Positions 7,956 through 15,621 of a stretch of 39,091 bases of DNA are shown here, piece by piece. Under the pieces are notes generated by a model that was given only the letters and a program-made list of their open reading frames with translations, ran no database searches and was not told the DNA's origin. The position numbers and the translations under genes were made by a program. Every line of letters starts with the position of its first letter. Position 1 is the first letter of the stretch. The stretch comes from Candidatus Rubneribacter avistercoris (GTDB taxonomy: Bacteria; Actinomycetota; Coriobacteriia; Coriobacteriales; Eggerthellaceae), in assembly GCA_019115845.1 (NCBI GenBank), contig DXCU01000099.1:1-39091 (forward strand). The letters run 5' to 3'.

Positions 7956-8909
7956 CTATTCCAACGCAAGCGCCGACACGTCTGGCGATTCCTGCAACTC
8001 CAAAGCGCGATGCGCGCCGGCTTCCACGACGGAGGCGCGCAAGCAGAATCCGCCGACCAGCACGAACACTGCGGCGAAAGCGCACACCGCACGCGCGACG
8101 TTTGCCGACATGCGCGCGGACAGCGCCTCCAACGCAAGCGGCGCCGCAATCCCGCAGGCCGCGAAACCCGCCCACCACAAAACCGCCTGCTCGCCCGCCA
8201 CAAGGCTCGCGGCCGAGGCGGACGCCGCCGGATGGTCGCTTGCCAACGCGAAGCCTGCGAACAGCGCACCGCACACGGCTTCAAGCGCGATGACGGCCAA
8301 GTCGAAACGCACGAGACGCCGCACGAGAAGGGCAGCCTCCGCATCGTGCGGCCCCGCGAAGCGCGCGCAGGCCAAAAGCACAGCGACGCCGCACGACAGC
8401 GACGACAGCGCGAACAGCGCCGGCACGAGCGGCGTGCGCCACAGGGCCACGCCCACGGTGTCCTGCAAAAGCAGGCCGGTGTAGAGCATGACCACAAACG
8501 CCAAGGCAACAGCCGCAACCTCCACCGCGGCCACCGCCCCGCGCGGCACGGCCGGCAGGTAGGCGAACCGCACAGCCGCAAGGAACGCCCCGCATGCCGC
8601 AAGCGCCGCCACCGCGTACGCGCCCGTCGCAATGAGCGAGGGCACGACGCTGGTCAGGAACGCGTCCAGGCGGTCGGGCCGTCCGAGGTCGAGCAAAAGG
8701 CAGCCCGCGCCCAGCACGAGCGCAAGCAATCCCGCCAGCAAGCCGAACGCCACCATGCGCTCGGCCGGCTGCGCCTCGTCCAGCGATACGCGCGCCCGCG
8801 AGCCGAACGGCTCGCGCACCCAGGCAAGGTCGGCGAGCGCCGCGAGCATGACGGCTCCCGCCCCGGCGCCGCCGAGAAACAGGTAGGCCGTGGTCAAGAT
8901 GCCGAACAT
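7956..8909 (-). CDS. Orphan NrfD-like polytopic membrane protein
   Basis: The 317-residue protein starts at 8909 behind AAGGGGGAGC. It begins MFGILTTAYLFLGGAGAGAV and continues with LLDLGRPDRLDAFLTS, both typical of the NrfD/PsrC quinol-oxidising family, and has about eight or nine membrane helices. Usually such a subunit sits beside a ferredoxin and a molybdoenzyme; here it is the first gene of a unit with a YtrA-type regulator and an SPFH protein only. Partner subunits may be encoded elsewhere, or the protein may work alone. The long hydrophobic protein is alanine-rich, as are its neighbours. Confidence 0.85.
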   Translation of the reverse strand: MFGILTTAYLFLGGAGAGAVMLAALADLAWVREPFGSRARVSLDEAQPAERMVAFGLLAGLLALVLGAGCLLLDLGRPDRLDAFLTSVVPSLIATGAYAVAALAACGAFLAAVRFAYLPAVPRGAVAAVEVAAVALAFVVMLYTGLLLQDTVGVALWRTPLVPALFALSSLSCGVAVLLACARFAGPHDAEAALLVRRLVRFDLAVIALEAVCGALFAGFALASDHPAASASAASLVAGEQAVLWWAGFAACGIAAPLALEALSARMSANVARAVCAFAAVFVLVGGFCLRASVVEAGAHRALELQESPDVSALALE

Positions 8910-8982
8910 GCTCCCCCTTCCCCGCCGTCCGCGCCGCACCGACGCGCCGCGCCGAAATTCCGTCGCGGTCAGTATCCCACAA

Positions 8983-9029
8983 AACCGCCTCCCTGTATAT
9001 GACACGGTGTCATATACAGGGAGGCGGTT
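8983..9029. promoter_or_regulatory. 47-bp perfect palindrome before the NrfD-GntR-SPFH operon
   Basis: Two perfect 23-base arms are separated by a single base at 9006. The centre reads ATGACACGGTGTCAT and the flanks add CCTCCCTGTAT and its complement. It lies 74 bases upstream of the NrfD start. Its symmetry suits a dimeric GntR/YtrA repressor, and it shares the TGTCATA half-site with the molybdoenzyme promoter at 5983-6042. In RNA it would also form a long hairpin, so an attenuator is possible. Confidence 0.6.
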
Positions 9030-9088
9030 GGCGCTTTGAGACAAACCATAAGACCACCTTTAGCGCATTCCGCTCGCGCCGAAAGCGC

Positions 9089-9152
9089 TTGAGAGCCTGT
9101 CTGCCCTGCCGTATGCTGTAACCTGTTAACAGTAAATGGTACTAGCATACGG
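9089..9152 (+). promoter_or_regulatory. Promoter and operator of the RelB/PIN toxin-antitoxin operon
   Basis: TTGAGA (9089-9094) and TATGCT (9112-9117) are separated by 17 bases, a good sigma-70-type promoter. The -10 lies inside the arm of an inverted repeat, CCGTATGCT at 9109-9117 and AGCATACGG at 9144-9152, with a second palindrome CTGTTAACAG (9123-9132) between them. This fits autorepression by the antitoxin or the complex. Confidence 0.6.
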
Positions 9153-9165
9153 AAGGGGTCCGCCT

Positions 9166-9444
9166 GTGGCAACATCGCTTATAGCCGGACGCGTTGACGA
9201 AGAAACGAAAGAGCGAGCTGATTTTTTCATCCAACGTGCCGGTTTGAAGCAGTCGGACGTCATCCGCATCGTGTGGGGCAACATCGCCCGAACCGGAGAA
9301 GTGCCACGCCCTTCGAATGCCGAAACGCCGCATGACACGCTTGTTTCCCGCTTCAAAGAGCTCAGAGCGAAGACGCCGAGGTCCGCGCACTTGGAAGATC
9401 TTTCTCCCGAAAAGTTGAAAGAAGAGTTGAGCGACCGTGGTTAG
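9166..9444 (+). CDS. RelB/DinJ-type antitoxin
   Basis: The product of about 92 residues starts VATSLIAGRVDEETKERADF and has the ribbon-helix-helix pattern of RelB/DinJ antitoxins, followed by an extended charged tail that would wrap the toxin. The GTG at 9166 is preferred to ATG 9136 because GGAAGGGG lies seven bases upstream of it and because homologues of this type begin with this strand. Its stop overlaps the PIN toxin gene by eight bases. It probably binds the operator at 9109-9152. The pairing of a RelB-type antitoxin with a PIN rather than a RelE toxin is less usual but known. Confidence 0.8.
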   Translation: MATSLIAGRVDEETKERADFFIQRAGLKQSDVIRIVWGNIARTGEVPRPSNAETPHDTLVSRFKELRAKTPRSAHLEDLSPEKLKEELSDRG

Positions 9445-9850
9445 GGTTTTTCTCGACACGAACTTCCTGCTTGATCTTGCTCTAGAGCATCGTCCGGGAG
9501 GGAAGGCGGCAGCGGAGACACTTCGACGTGCCGAGGAAGGGGAACTAGCCGGCATCGTGAGTCCATCTTCCTTAAAGGACTTCTATTGTATAGCTCGCAA
9601 AGACATGCCCGATGACTTGAGGCGCGGATGGATAGCGTTTTTCATGGACGGTTTCGCCGTAGCCGACACGAATCGAAGCGTATGTCAAAACGCGCTGGTG
9701 AGCGACGAACCCGACTTCGAGGATGGGATAGCACGGGCAATTGCCGAAATCGAAAGCTGCGATTTCATCCTCAGCCGAGATGAAAAGGCCTTTGCGGGTT
9801 CTTCGGTGCCGAAGATGACTCCGGAAGCGTACCTAACCTCCTTCGCGTAA
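9437..9850 (+). CDS. PIN-domain ribonuclease toxin
   Basis: The 137-residue protein begins VFLDTNFLLDLAL, with the first acidic residue of the PIN active site at Asp 7 (DTN), and ends with the later acidic cluster DFEDGIARAIAEIES followed by CDFILSRDEKAF, the usual last strand of the fold. PIN toxins cut RNA with a metal bound by these acidic residues. All appear present, so it is probably active. It starts at a GTG inside the end of the antitoxin gene, so translation is coupled and antitoxin is made first. The RNA target cannot be deduced. Confidence 0.85.
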   Translation: MVRVFLDTNFLLDLALEHRPGGKAAAETLRRAEEGELAGIVSPSSLKDFYCIARKDMPDDLRRGWIAFFMDGFAVADTNRSVCQNALVSDEPDFEDGIARAIAEIESCDFILSRDEKAFAGSSVPKMTPEAYLTSFA

Positions 9851-9921
9851 GCGCGTCCTCCCGAAAAGCCGAAAGGCGCGCAGTTGCCGCGATATTGAGA
9901 GCATGTCCCTCGGCCTGGCGC

Positions 9922-9930
9922 TGGTATAAT
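9922..9930 (+). promoter_or_regulatory. Extended -10 promoter of the GMP synthase gene
   Basis: TGGTATAAT is a perfect extended -10 element (TGn plus TATAAT at 9925-9930). No good -35 is visible at the usual distance, which extended -10 promoters tolerate. The leader to the ATG at 9990 is about 55 bases and ends in GAGGAGGCCCC. Confidence 0.6.
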
Positions 9931-9989
9931 CGCAGGCAGCAAGAAAGCTGGCCGCGCGGCCAGCCGTTCACGGAAAGCGAGGAGGCCCC

Positions 9990-10973
9990 ATGGATCCCAA
10001 CAAGCGTCCCGACGACATGCAGCGCATCACCACGCCCGAGTTGGCGAACGCGTTCATAGACGAGCAGGTGGAATCCCTGCGCGCCCAGGTGGGCGACGGC
10101 AAGGTGCTCTTGGCGCTCTCCGGCGGCGTGGACTCCTCCGTGGTGGCGGCGCTTCTCATCAAAGCCATCGGCAAGCAGCTCGTGTGCGTGCATGTGAACC
10201 ACGGCCTCATGCGCAAGGGCGAAAGCGAGCAGGTGGTGGACGTGTTCCAGGGCCAGATGGACGCCAACCTCGTGTACGTGGACGCCGCCGACCGCTTCCT
10301 CGACTTGCTGGCGGGCGTGGCCGAGCCCGAGGCCAAGCGCAAGATCATCGGCGCCGAGTTCATCCGCGTGTTCGAGGAGGAGGCGCGCAAGGTGGCGGGC
10401 GAGGTGGGCTTCCTCGCGCAGGGCACCATCTACCCCGACATCTTGGAGTCCGATGGCGTGAAGGCGCATCACAATGTGGGCGGCTTGCCTGACGACTTGC
10501 AGTTTGAACTGGTGGAGCCGGTGAAACTGCTGTTCAAAGACGAGGTGCGCGTGGTCGGCCGGGCGCTGGGGCTGCCCGAGAACATGGTGGAGCGCCAACC
10601 CTTCCCCGGTCCTGGTCTGGGCGTGCGCTGCCTGGGCGCCATCACGCGCGACCGTCTGAAGGCGCTGCGCGAGGCCGACGCCATCCTGCGCGAGGAGTTC
10701 GCCGCCGCCGGCCTGGAGGGCCGCGTGTGGCAGTACTTCGTGAGCGTGCCCGACTTCCGCGCCACCGGCGTGCGCGACGGCGTGCGCGCCTACGAGTGGC
10801 CGGCCATCATCCGCGCGGTGAACACCGTGGACGCCATGACCGCCGAAGTGCCGGAGCTTGACTGGGCGCTGCTCAAGCGCATCACCGCGCGCATCCTAGA
10901 CGAGGTCCCCGGCATCTGCCGCGTGGTCTACGACCTGACGCCCAAGCCTATCGGAACGATCGAGTGGGAGTGA
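9990..10973 (+). CDS. guaA: GMP synthase, ATP-pyrophosphatase/dimerisation subunit
   Basis: This 327-residue protein adenylates XMP and aminates it to GMP. The ATP-pyrophosphatase P-loop SGGVDSS is at 44-50, followed by VCVHVNHGLMRKGE, GTIYPDILES, HHNVGGLP and the dimerisation domain with PFPGPGLGVR and the C-terminal DLTPKPIGTIEWE. The usual N-terminal glutamine amidotransferase domain (about 190 residues) is absent, as in the two-subunit enzymes of many archaea. The start is firm (GAGGAGG then ATG; the first residues are not domain-internal). No amidotransferase gene is adjacent, so it must be elsewhere or the enzyme uses ammonia. It is monocistronic, with its own promoter and terminator. 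Confidence 0.92.
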   Translation: MDPNKRPDDMQRITTPELANAFIDEQVESLRAQVGDGKVLLALSGGVDSSVVAALLIKAIGKQLVCVHVNHGLMRKGESEQVVDVFQGQMDANLVYVDAADRFLDLLAGVAEPEAKRKIIGAEFIRVFEEEARKVAGEVGFLAQGTIYPDILESDGVKAHHNVGGLPDDLQFELVEPVKLLFKDEVRVVGRALGLPENMVERQPFPGPGLGVRCLGAITRDRLKALREADAILREEFAAAGLEGRVWQYFVSVPDFRATGVRDGVRAYEWPAIIRAVNTVDAMTAEVPELDWALLKRITARILDEVPGICRVVYDLTPKPIGTIEWE

Positions 10974-11033
10974 TTCGCTGGGCAAACCGCCTCGCAACGC
11001 CTTGTCCTAAAAATCAACGTTTCCGAAGATTAA

Positions 11034-11068
11034 AAAAGGGGTTCATTCGAATCAGATGAACCCCTTTT
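11034..11068. terminator. Bidirectional intrinsic terminator after guaA
   Basis: Perfect 13-base arms, AAAAGGGGTTCAT and ATGAACCCCTTTT, enclose a nine-base loop. The outer A and T tracts make it a terminator in both directions. It lies 60 bases after the guaA stop. Confidence 0.85.
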
Positions 11069-11291
11069 CACAAACAGAAAGCTGAGGGCGGGTTATTTGC
11101 GGCAACTTTTGCGGCACCATGCTCCTTTCTGAAATAGCAAGCTACGATGCCCCGTCCTTCCCAAAACTTTTCTGGAAGCGTGGGCTCATAGTATTGAAAT
11201 TCACATTTATATACACAGAAATCAAGTTTAGCTCAGGTTCACATTCTCGCAACCAAACTCTGATTCGCGTAACGTAAATGCCCTGTTACAG
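11069..11291. other. AT-richer gene-free stretch before the AbiE locus
   Basis: No reading frame with a ribosome site was found. Base composition is clearly lower in GC than the flanks, which fits horizontal arrival of the following toxin-antitoxin locus. The pair TTGCGGCAACTTTTGCGGCA near 11097-11117 contains a short direct repeat (TTGCGGCA). No attachment site could be demonstrated. Confidence 0.4.
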
Positions 11292-11330
11292 ATTATTAGA
11301 CACATTTTGCTACAATATGTGTCTAATAAT
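11292..11330 (+). promoter_or_regulatory. AbiE promoter inside a perfect inverted repeat
   Basis: The arms ATTATTAGACACAT (11292-11305) and ATGTGTCTAATAAT (11317-11330) are perfect. The loop holds an extended -10, TGCTACAAT (11308-11316). The arrangement would let a bound dimer block RNA polymerase. AbiEi-type antitoxins are known to repress their own operon by binding inverted repeats. Confidence 0.7.
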
Positions 11331-11343
11331 CTTAGGAGCAAGA

Positions 11344-11946
11344 ATGAAAACTGACAGACTTGTGAAATATATCGACAGGCTGGGCGGCGTAGCCGCCGCA
11401 GCGCAGCTTAGCGAGGCGGGCTTCACGCCAGGCCTTGTCGAACACGCCTACAAGCGCGGCGTCATCGACAAGCTCACGCGTGGCGTGTACTGCAGCGCGA
11501 ACGTGTTCGATGACGAATTCACGGCGGTGTGCGCTCGATGGAAAAAGTGCATCTTGTCCCACGGAAGCGCTCTCTATCTGCTGGGGCTTTCCGACAGAGC
11601 GCCGTTCTCGCTCGACGTCACCGTTCCGCACGGGTACAACCCGAAAAGCTTGAAGGACGAAAACCCGGGCATCCGCATCCACCACGTTTCCCCCAAACTG
11701 CACGGCCTTGGCCTCATCGAGGTGAAAACTCCCATGGGCAACCGGACCCGATGCTATGACGCCGAACGCTCCATAGCCGACCTCATAAAGGAGAGGTCCA
11801 AGGGAGAGGCCGACGCGCAGCTCGTCCGCGACGCCATAGGCGGCTATTTCAAAATGGAGAAGCGCGATCTGGCGCGCCTCTCAAAGATGTGCGAAGCAGT
11901 GGGCGTGAGAAACGAGTTGCAGACCTATCTGGAGGTACTGACATGA
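11344..11946 (+). CDS. AbiEi-type antitoxin (type IV)
   Basis: The 200-residue protein has an N-terminal winged helix (KYIDRLGGVAAAAQLSEAGF, LTRGVYC), the AbiEi N-terminal domain, and a C-terminal domain with ILSHGSALYLLGLSDRAPF and the later DAERSIADLI segment, typical of AbiEi/Rv2826c-like antitoxins. The start at 11344 follows AGGAGCAAGA; the frame is open further upstream to 11278 but that would include the operator. It overlaps the toxin gene by four bases (ATGA). In type IV systems the antitoxin does not bind the toxin but counteracts its effect, and it also represses the operon. Codon use is less GC-biased than in neighbours. Confidence 0.9.
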   Translation: MKTDRLVKYIDRLGGVAAAAQLSEAGFTPGLVEHAYKRGVIDKLTRGVYCSANVFDDEFTAVCARWKKCILSHGSALYLLGLSDRAPFSLDVTVPHGYNPKSLKDENPGIRIHHVSPKLHGLGLIEVKTPMGNRTRCYDAERSIADLIKERSKGEADAQLVRDAIGGYFKMEKRDLARLSKMCEAVGVRNELQTYLEVLT

Positions 11947-12794
11947 CAACCGAAATCAGGAACGATTCGAGCCTGCGGGGCAAGGTCAGGGCAATCTCGA
12001 AAAAGCACGGTCTCAGAGCGCAAGAGGTTCTGAACATGTATCTTTTCGAGCATCTACTCCTGCGTCTTTCGCGGAGCAACTACGCCGACAAGTTCATCCT
12101 CAAAGGCGGTATGCTCATCGCGGCGATCACGGGAATGGCGCGCAGAACGACGATGGACATGGACGCGACGGTTACCGGCATTGACATGGACGAGGAGAGC
12201 GTGCGCGAGGCGGTCCGAGATATATGCGCTGTCCGGATCGACGACGGCATGGAGTACGAGCTCAAGCGCATCGCTCCTATCCACGACGAAGGCGAATACG
12301 CCAACTGGCGCGCGCACATCAGGGTGCGCTACGGCAGGATTGACGCGCCCCTCAAACTCGACATCACCACGGGCGACGCCATCACGCCGAGACAGGTAGA
12401 GTTCAACTACCCGCTCATGCTCGACGGAGGCACTGTCGGGGTGCTATCCTACCCGCTCGTAACCATCCTCGCCGAAAAGCTCGAGACCGTGGTAAGGAGG
12501 GGATCCGGCAACACCCGAGGAAGGGACTTCTACGACATATTTACGTTCATGAGAACCAAACGAGACTCCATTGATGTTGATCTGCTGAAACAGGCGCTGG
12601 ACGCCACAGCGTCAAAACGAGGATCAACCAACCTGATGGCCGACTACGCCGCCCGAATCGAGGAGGTGCGAGCCTCCGATGCCATGGCGAGAGTCTGGGA
12701 AAGATACGTCAAGGACACGCCGTACGCACGCGGCATTGAGTTCAATGAGGTGGTCGACGCCGCCTTGGAATTGGGGAATATGGCAATGAAGTGA
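11943..12794 (+). CDS. AbiEii-type nucleotidyltransferase toxin
   Basis: The 283-residue protein contains the nucleotidyltransferase signature FILKGGMLIAAITGMARRTT followed by MDMDATV, giving the GG motif and the two catalytic aspartates, and the later motif LAEKLETVVRRG with RDFYDIFTF, as in AbiEii/MenT-type enzymes. Members transfer nucleotides to RNA such as tRNA and stop growth, for example on phage infection. Catalytic residues are intact. Translation is coupled to the antitoxin by an ATGA overlap. The locus is bounded downstream by a long hairpin. Confidence 0.92.
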   Translation: MTTEIRNDSSLRGKVRAISKKHGLRAQEVLNMYLFEHLLLRLSRSNYADKFILKGGMLIAAITGMARRTTMDMDATVTGIDMDEESVREAVRDICAVRIDDGMEYELKRIAPIHDEGEYANWRAHIRVRYGRIDAPLKLDITTGDAITPRQVEFNYPLMLDGGTVGVLSYPLVTILAEKLETVVRRGSGNTRGRDFYDIFTFMRTKRDSIDVDLLKQALDATASKRGSTNLMADYAARIEEVRASDAMARVWERYVKDTPYARGIEFNEVVDAALELGNMAMK

Positions 12795-12884
12795 CTTTCG
12801 AAACAATGCCCGATTCCGCAACCATTCCCAGCCCTCCCGAATCAAGGGCTGATTCAGATCGTCCGCCTGCGCCTCGAAACGCCT

Positions 12885-12924
12885 TTTGCGGCTCCACTCT
12901 TCCAGGGAAGAACGGAGCCGCAAA
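12885..12924. terminator. Long interrupted hairpin between convergent genes
   Basis: Arms TTTGCGGCTCC and GGAGCCGCAAA are perfect, and inside them TCTTCC and GGAAGA pair again around an AG loop. The result is a long two-part stem between the convergent AbiE toxin gene and the gene ending at 12964, probably a bidirectional terminator. Confidence 0.7.
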
Positions 12925-12963
12925 CGCTGCAAACGACGAGGCGGCAATCAACATCGATGTGCG

Positions 12964-13323
12964 CTAAATCCGCCCGAACTTCGCGAGCAGCTCCACTGCG
13001 GCGGTGCAGGCGTCGCAGTCGCAGTACCTCTCGCCACGCTCTTTGCGCTCAAGCTGCGTGGCCAGGATCTGGTCGGCCGCCTCCTTGCCGAACATCTCCA
13101 CGGCGGGACCTTGAGCGAAGGCGATAACCCCGTCAACGGTGTTCGGGCGGCCCTCAAGGAAGTCCACGAGTTTGGCGGTAGCCGTCTCAACAGCCTCGTC
13201 GTCCGCGTCTGCGACGGCGCTCTTCCACGCGAGCGCGGCCTCCTTCGTCTCCTGCTTGCTGGCCCCCGAAACGGCGAGCACCTCAACGCGCTCGGCAACG
13301 TACTCGAACAGCTCCTTCTCCAT
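12964..13323 (-). CDS. Small protein with C-terminal CxCxxC, unknown function
   Basis: A 119-residue, mainly helical and acidic protein starting MEKELFEYVAERVEVLAVSG. The ATG at 13323 follows AGGAGGAGCA, so it is well translated. A run of acidic and alanine-rich helix covers 30-70. Near the C-terminus are three cysteines in CDCDACTAAVELL, a pattern that could bind a metal or form disulphides. No signal peptide or membrane helix is seen. I do not recognise the family. It is transcribed alone, away from the broken TetR gene next door. Confidence 0.75.
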   Translation of the reverse strand: MEKELFEYVAERVEVLAVSGASKQETKEAALAWKSAVADADDEAVETATAKLVDFLEGRPNTVDGVIAFAQGPAVEMFGKEAADQILATQLERKERGERYCDCDACTAAVELLAKFGRI

Positions 13324-13393
13324 TGCTCCTCCTGTGCGCTCGATTTCCAACGGGCACATGGTACCATCAACCGCCGTCGGCTTCCATTTTCGC

Positions 13394-13876
13394 ATGGATC
13401 GCAATCGCCCGCCTCCCTGCCCGCCGGAGCCACCACCCCTGTTCTACAACCACTTCAGGGACAAGTACGAGGCCATGGCCTACGTCCTGAGGCGCGGCGT
13501 GGATGCCCAGGCCGCGCTCATCGGCGGCTTCGCAGGGCACGATCGACGAGAGCTGGCCGCTTTGCTGTGCCGCTACGTCAAGGGGCATCGCGCGCTCATC
13601 GTCAACATGATCTCCTACAACCAGCAGAACTCCATCCACGAGTTCATGGTTGAATACGGCTCGCTCTCGCTCGAGAACGAGATCAAAGAGAAGACCGGCC
13701 TCAAGACCATCCCGGACGACGTGAGGCACTCCATCGACATCTGGACGAGAGGCGCGCTCGGCTACGGGCTGGAATGGATCAAAGGTGGTTGCAAAGAAGA
13801 CCCCGAGGATGTGGCGCGAACGATCTGCGACAGCATTCCATCGCTGCTCCTCCCCTATCTCGAGTCCGACCGATAA
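13394..13876 (+). pseudogene. TetR-family regulator, broken in the HTH
   Basis: From FYNHFRDKYEAMAYVL onward the frame reads like the end of the TetR DNA-binding domain and a TetR C-terminal domain (RYVKGHRALIVNMISYNQQN, then WIKGGCKEDPEDVARTICD). The preceding helix-turn-helix is missing in this frame: the residues before it are a proline-rich run. In the other two frames just upstream, short pieces (IFAWIAIA, LPAGATTP) resemble the lost helix-turn-helix, which suggests frameshifts around 13400-13440. Only 115 bases separate it from the divergent gene, too little for a complete domain. It sits upstream of the flavin reductase and may once have controlled it. Confidence 0.6.
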
Positions 13877-13904
13877 TCCGCAACCTTGCCGCCGCAGACG
13901 GCTT

Positions 13905-13928
13905 TTGACAGTTTCGCGTATGTGTCAA
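13905..13928. promoter_or_regulatory. TTGACA/TGTCAA dyad before the flavin reductase
   Basis: TTGACA (13905-13910) and TGTCAA (13923-13928) form an inverted repeat with a 12-base centre, the geometry of a TetR-type operator. TTGACA could also be the -35 of the promoter for the gene starting at 14035, although no strong -10 is visible. Confidence 0.4.
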
Positions 13929-14034
13929 TCCCGTTTGCGCAACGGCCCTTCCGTCTATTCCATCGGCCTTTTCGGCTTCTTATCATGGACTCATGCCGGC
14001 AGTCCGTATAAGACAACTACCCGAGGAGGATGGG

Positions 14035-15597
14035 ATGAGGAACATGGCGAGAACCGACGGACCTGACGGCACGGTGTCAAGGCGCGGCCTGATCAAAGGC
14101 GCGGCGGCCATGGGAGCGCTTGGGCTGATGGGGTCCGGCTTGCTCTCTGGATGCAGCCCGCAGGCGCAAAGCGACAAGGCCGCGCAAACCGGAAGCGGCA
14201 TTCCCGACAGCTGGGACGAGGAGACCGACGTCGTCGTGGTTGGCGCGGGCGGCGCCGGCTCCATGGCCGCCTTGGAAGTTGACAAGGCGGGTTCGAGCGT
14301 GATCCTGCTGGAGGCCAACTCGGTGGCCGGCGGAGCGACGTCCATCTGCGGCCAAGCCATCTGCGCCGCAGGGACGAAGCTCCAGGCGACGCTCGGAGTT
14401 GACGACGACGCAGACGCGTTCTACGCCTACCTGTGCGAAGCCGGAGACGGGATAGTCGACTTCTGGCGGCTCTACGCCGACAACGCGGCCGAAATCGTTG
14501 ACTGGCTCGCCTCCATAGGCGTGTCGTTCCCCGAGCAGCTGGAGGTGACGCCCGGCTTGAGCCTGGGCGGCCAGGAGTTCCTCGCGCCGAACCAGCCCGT
14601 GGTGCCGCGCGTGCATTGGAGCGACACGGAAGCAGGCGGCATCTGGACCCACCTTTGGAAGCAGGTGGAGGCGTCGGGCGTCGATGTGCGCATGAAGACG
14701 CAGGCCACGAAGCTCATTTTCGACCCCGATACGCGCGAGGTGTTCGGCGTGGTGGCAGGCGGCAAGACCATCAAGGCCCGCAAAGGCGTCGTGCTCGCCG
14801 GCGGCGGCATCGGCGCGAACCGCGAACTCATGAGGATGTACATCCAGGAGAACAAGGTGCTCTCGCAGGGCACGCAGTTCGCCGACGGCATGACGCTGAA
14901 CATGGCCATTGACGCCGGCGCCGCAAGCTACGGTTGGGAGATGGCCTACGCGCCCGGCTACCTCATGGGCGACTACGAGGAGGGTCGCGGGCAAACCGCC
15001 CATGCCTTCGTGCAGATGATGCACAACTCCGCGCCTCACCCGGACGTCCCCTACGTCCTCGTCGACATCTACGGCAAACGGCGCATAAACGAGACGGGCA
15101 TCATCGGCGTGGGAGAGCAGCTCGGATTGGCTCCCGAAGGCAAGATGTTCCACATCACTGACGAGGTGGGCGGGGGCGATCTGGGCTGGGGCATGCCCGG
15201 CGAGGTGGCCTACGAACAGGCGGACACCCTCGAAGAGCTGGCCGAGAAGCTGGGGATCGACCCCGAAGGCCTCGTGGCCACGGTCAACGCCTGGAACGAA
15301 GGGGCGGCCAGGGGCGAGGATCCCGAGTTCGGGCGCACGAACGTGTTCGCATTCGAAGGCGGTCCCTACGTCGGCCTGGGCATGTACCAGACCGTGACGG
15401 ACACGATGGGCGGCGCGCATGTGGACACCGGCATGCATGTGCTCAAAGCGCTCGATTCCCAGCCCATCCCGCGACTCTACCGAGGCGGTCCCGTCGGGTT
15501 CCGCGGTTACCCGCTGTGCGGCGCGGCCGTTGGCATGGCGCTTTTGAGCGGCAAGATAGCCGGCCAAAACGTCGTGAACGAGGAGCCCTGGAGTTAG
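14035..15597 (+). CDS. Tat-exported flavin reductase, fumarate-reductase-like
   Basis: The 520-residue protein starts at 14035 after GAGGAGG. It has a Tat signal (SRRGLIKG, about 14-21) followed by a lipobox-like LLSGC, so it is probably an exported lipoprotein. The FAD-binding Rossmann motif VVVVGAGGAGSMAA is near 70, followed by the flavoprotein subunit layout of fumarate and urocanate reductases, with a second FAD region at the end (RGYPLCGAAVGMALLSGKIA). No haem motif or FMN-attachment domain is seen, so electrons must come from another protein. Substrate unknown; family members reduce fumarate, urocanate, acrylates or similar unsaturated acids. It stands alone, after the broken TetR gene. 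Confidence 0.9.
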   Translation: MRNMARTDGPDGTVSRRGLIKGAAAMGALGLMGSGLLSGCSPQAQSDKAAQTGSGIPDSWDEETDVVVVGAGGAGSMAALEVDKAGSSVILLEANSVAGGATSICGQAICAAGTKLQATLGVDDDADAFYAYLCEAGDGIVDFWRLYADNAAEIVDWLASIGVSFPEQLEVTPGLSLGGQEFLAPNQPVVPRVHWSDTEAGGIWTHLWKQVEASGVDVRMKTQATKLIFDPDTREVFGVVAGGKTIKARKGVVLAGGGIGANRELMRMYIQENKVLSQGTQFADGMTLNMAIDAGAASYGWEMAYAPGYLMGDYEEGRGQTAHAFVQMMHNSAPHPDVPYVLVDIYGKRRINETGIIGVGEQLGLAPEGKMFHITDEVGGGDLGWGMPGEVAYEQADTLEELAEKLGIDPEGLVATVNAWNEGAARGEDPEFGRTNVFAFEGGPYVGLGMYQTVTDTMGGAHVDTGMHVLKALDSQPIPRLYRGGPVGFRGYPLCGAAVGMALLSGKIAGQNVVNEEPWS

Positions 15598-15621
15598 ACC
15601 ACTCGTTTCCCCTCCCTTGCA

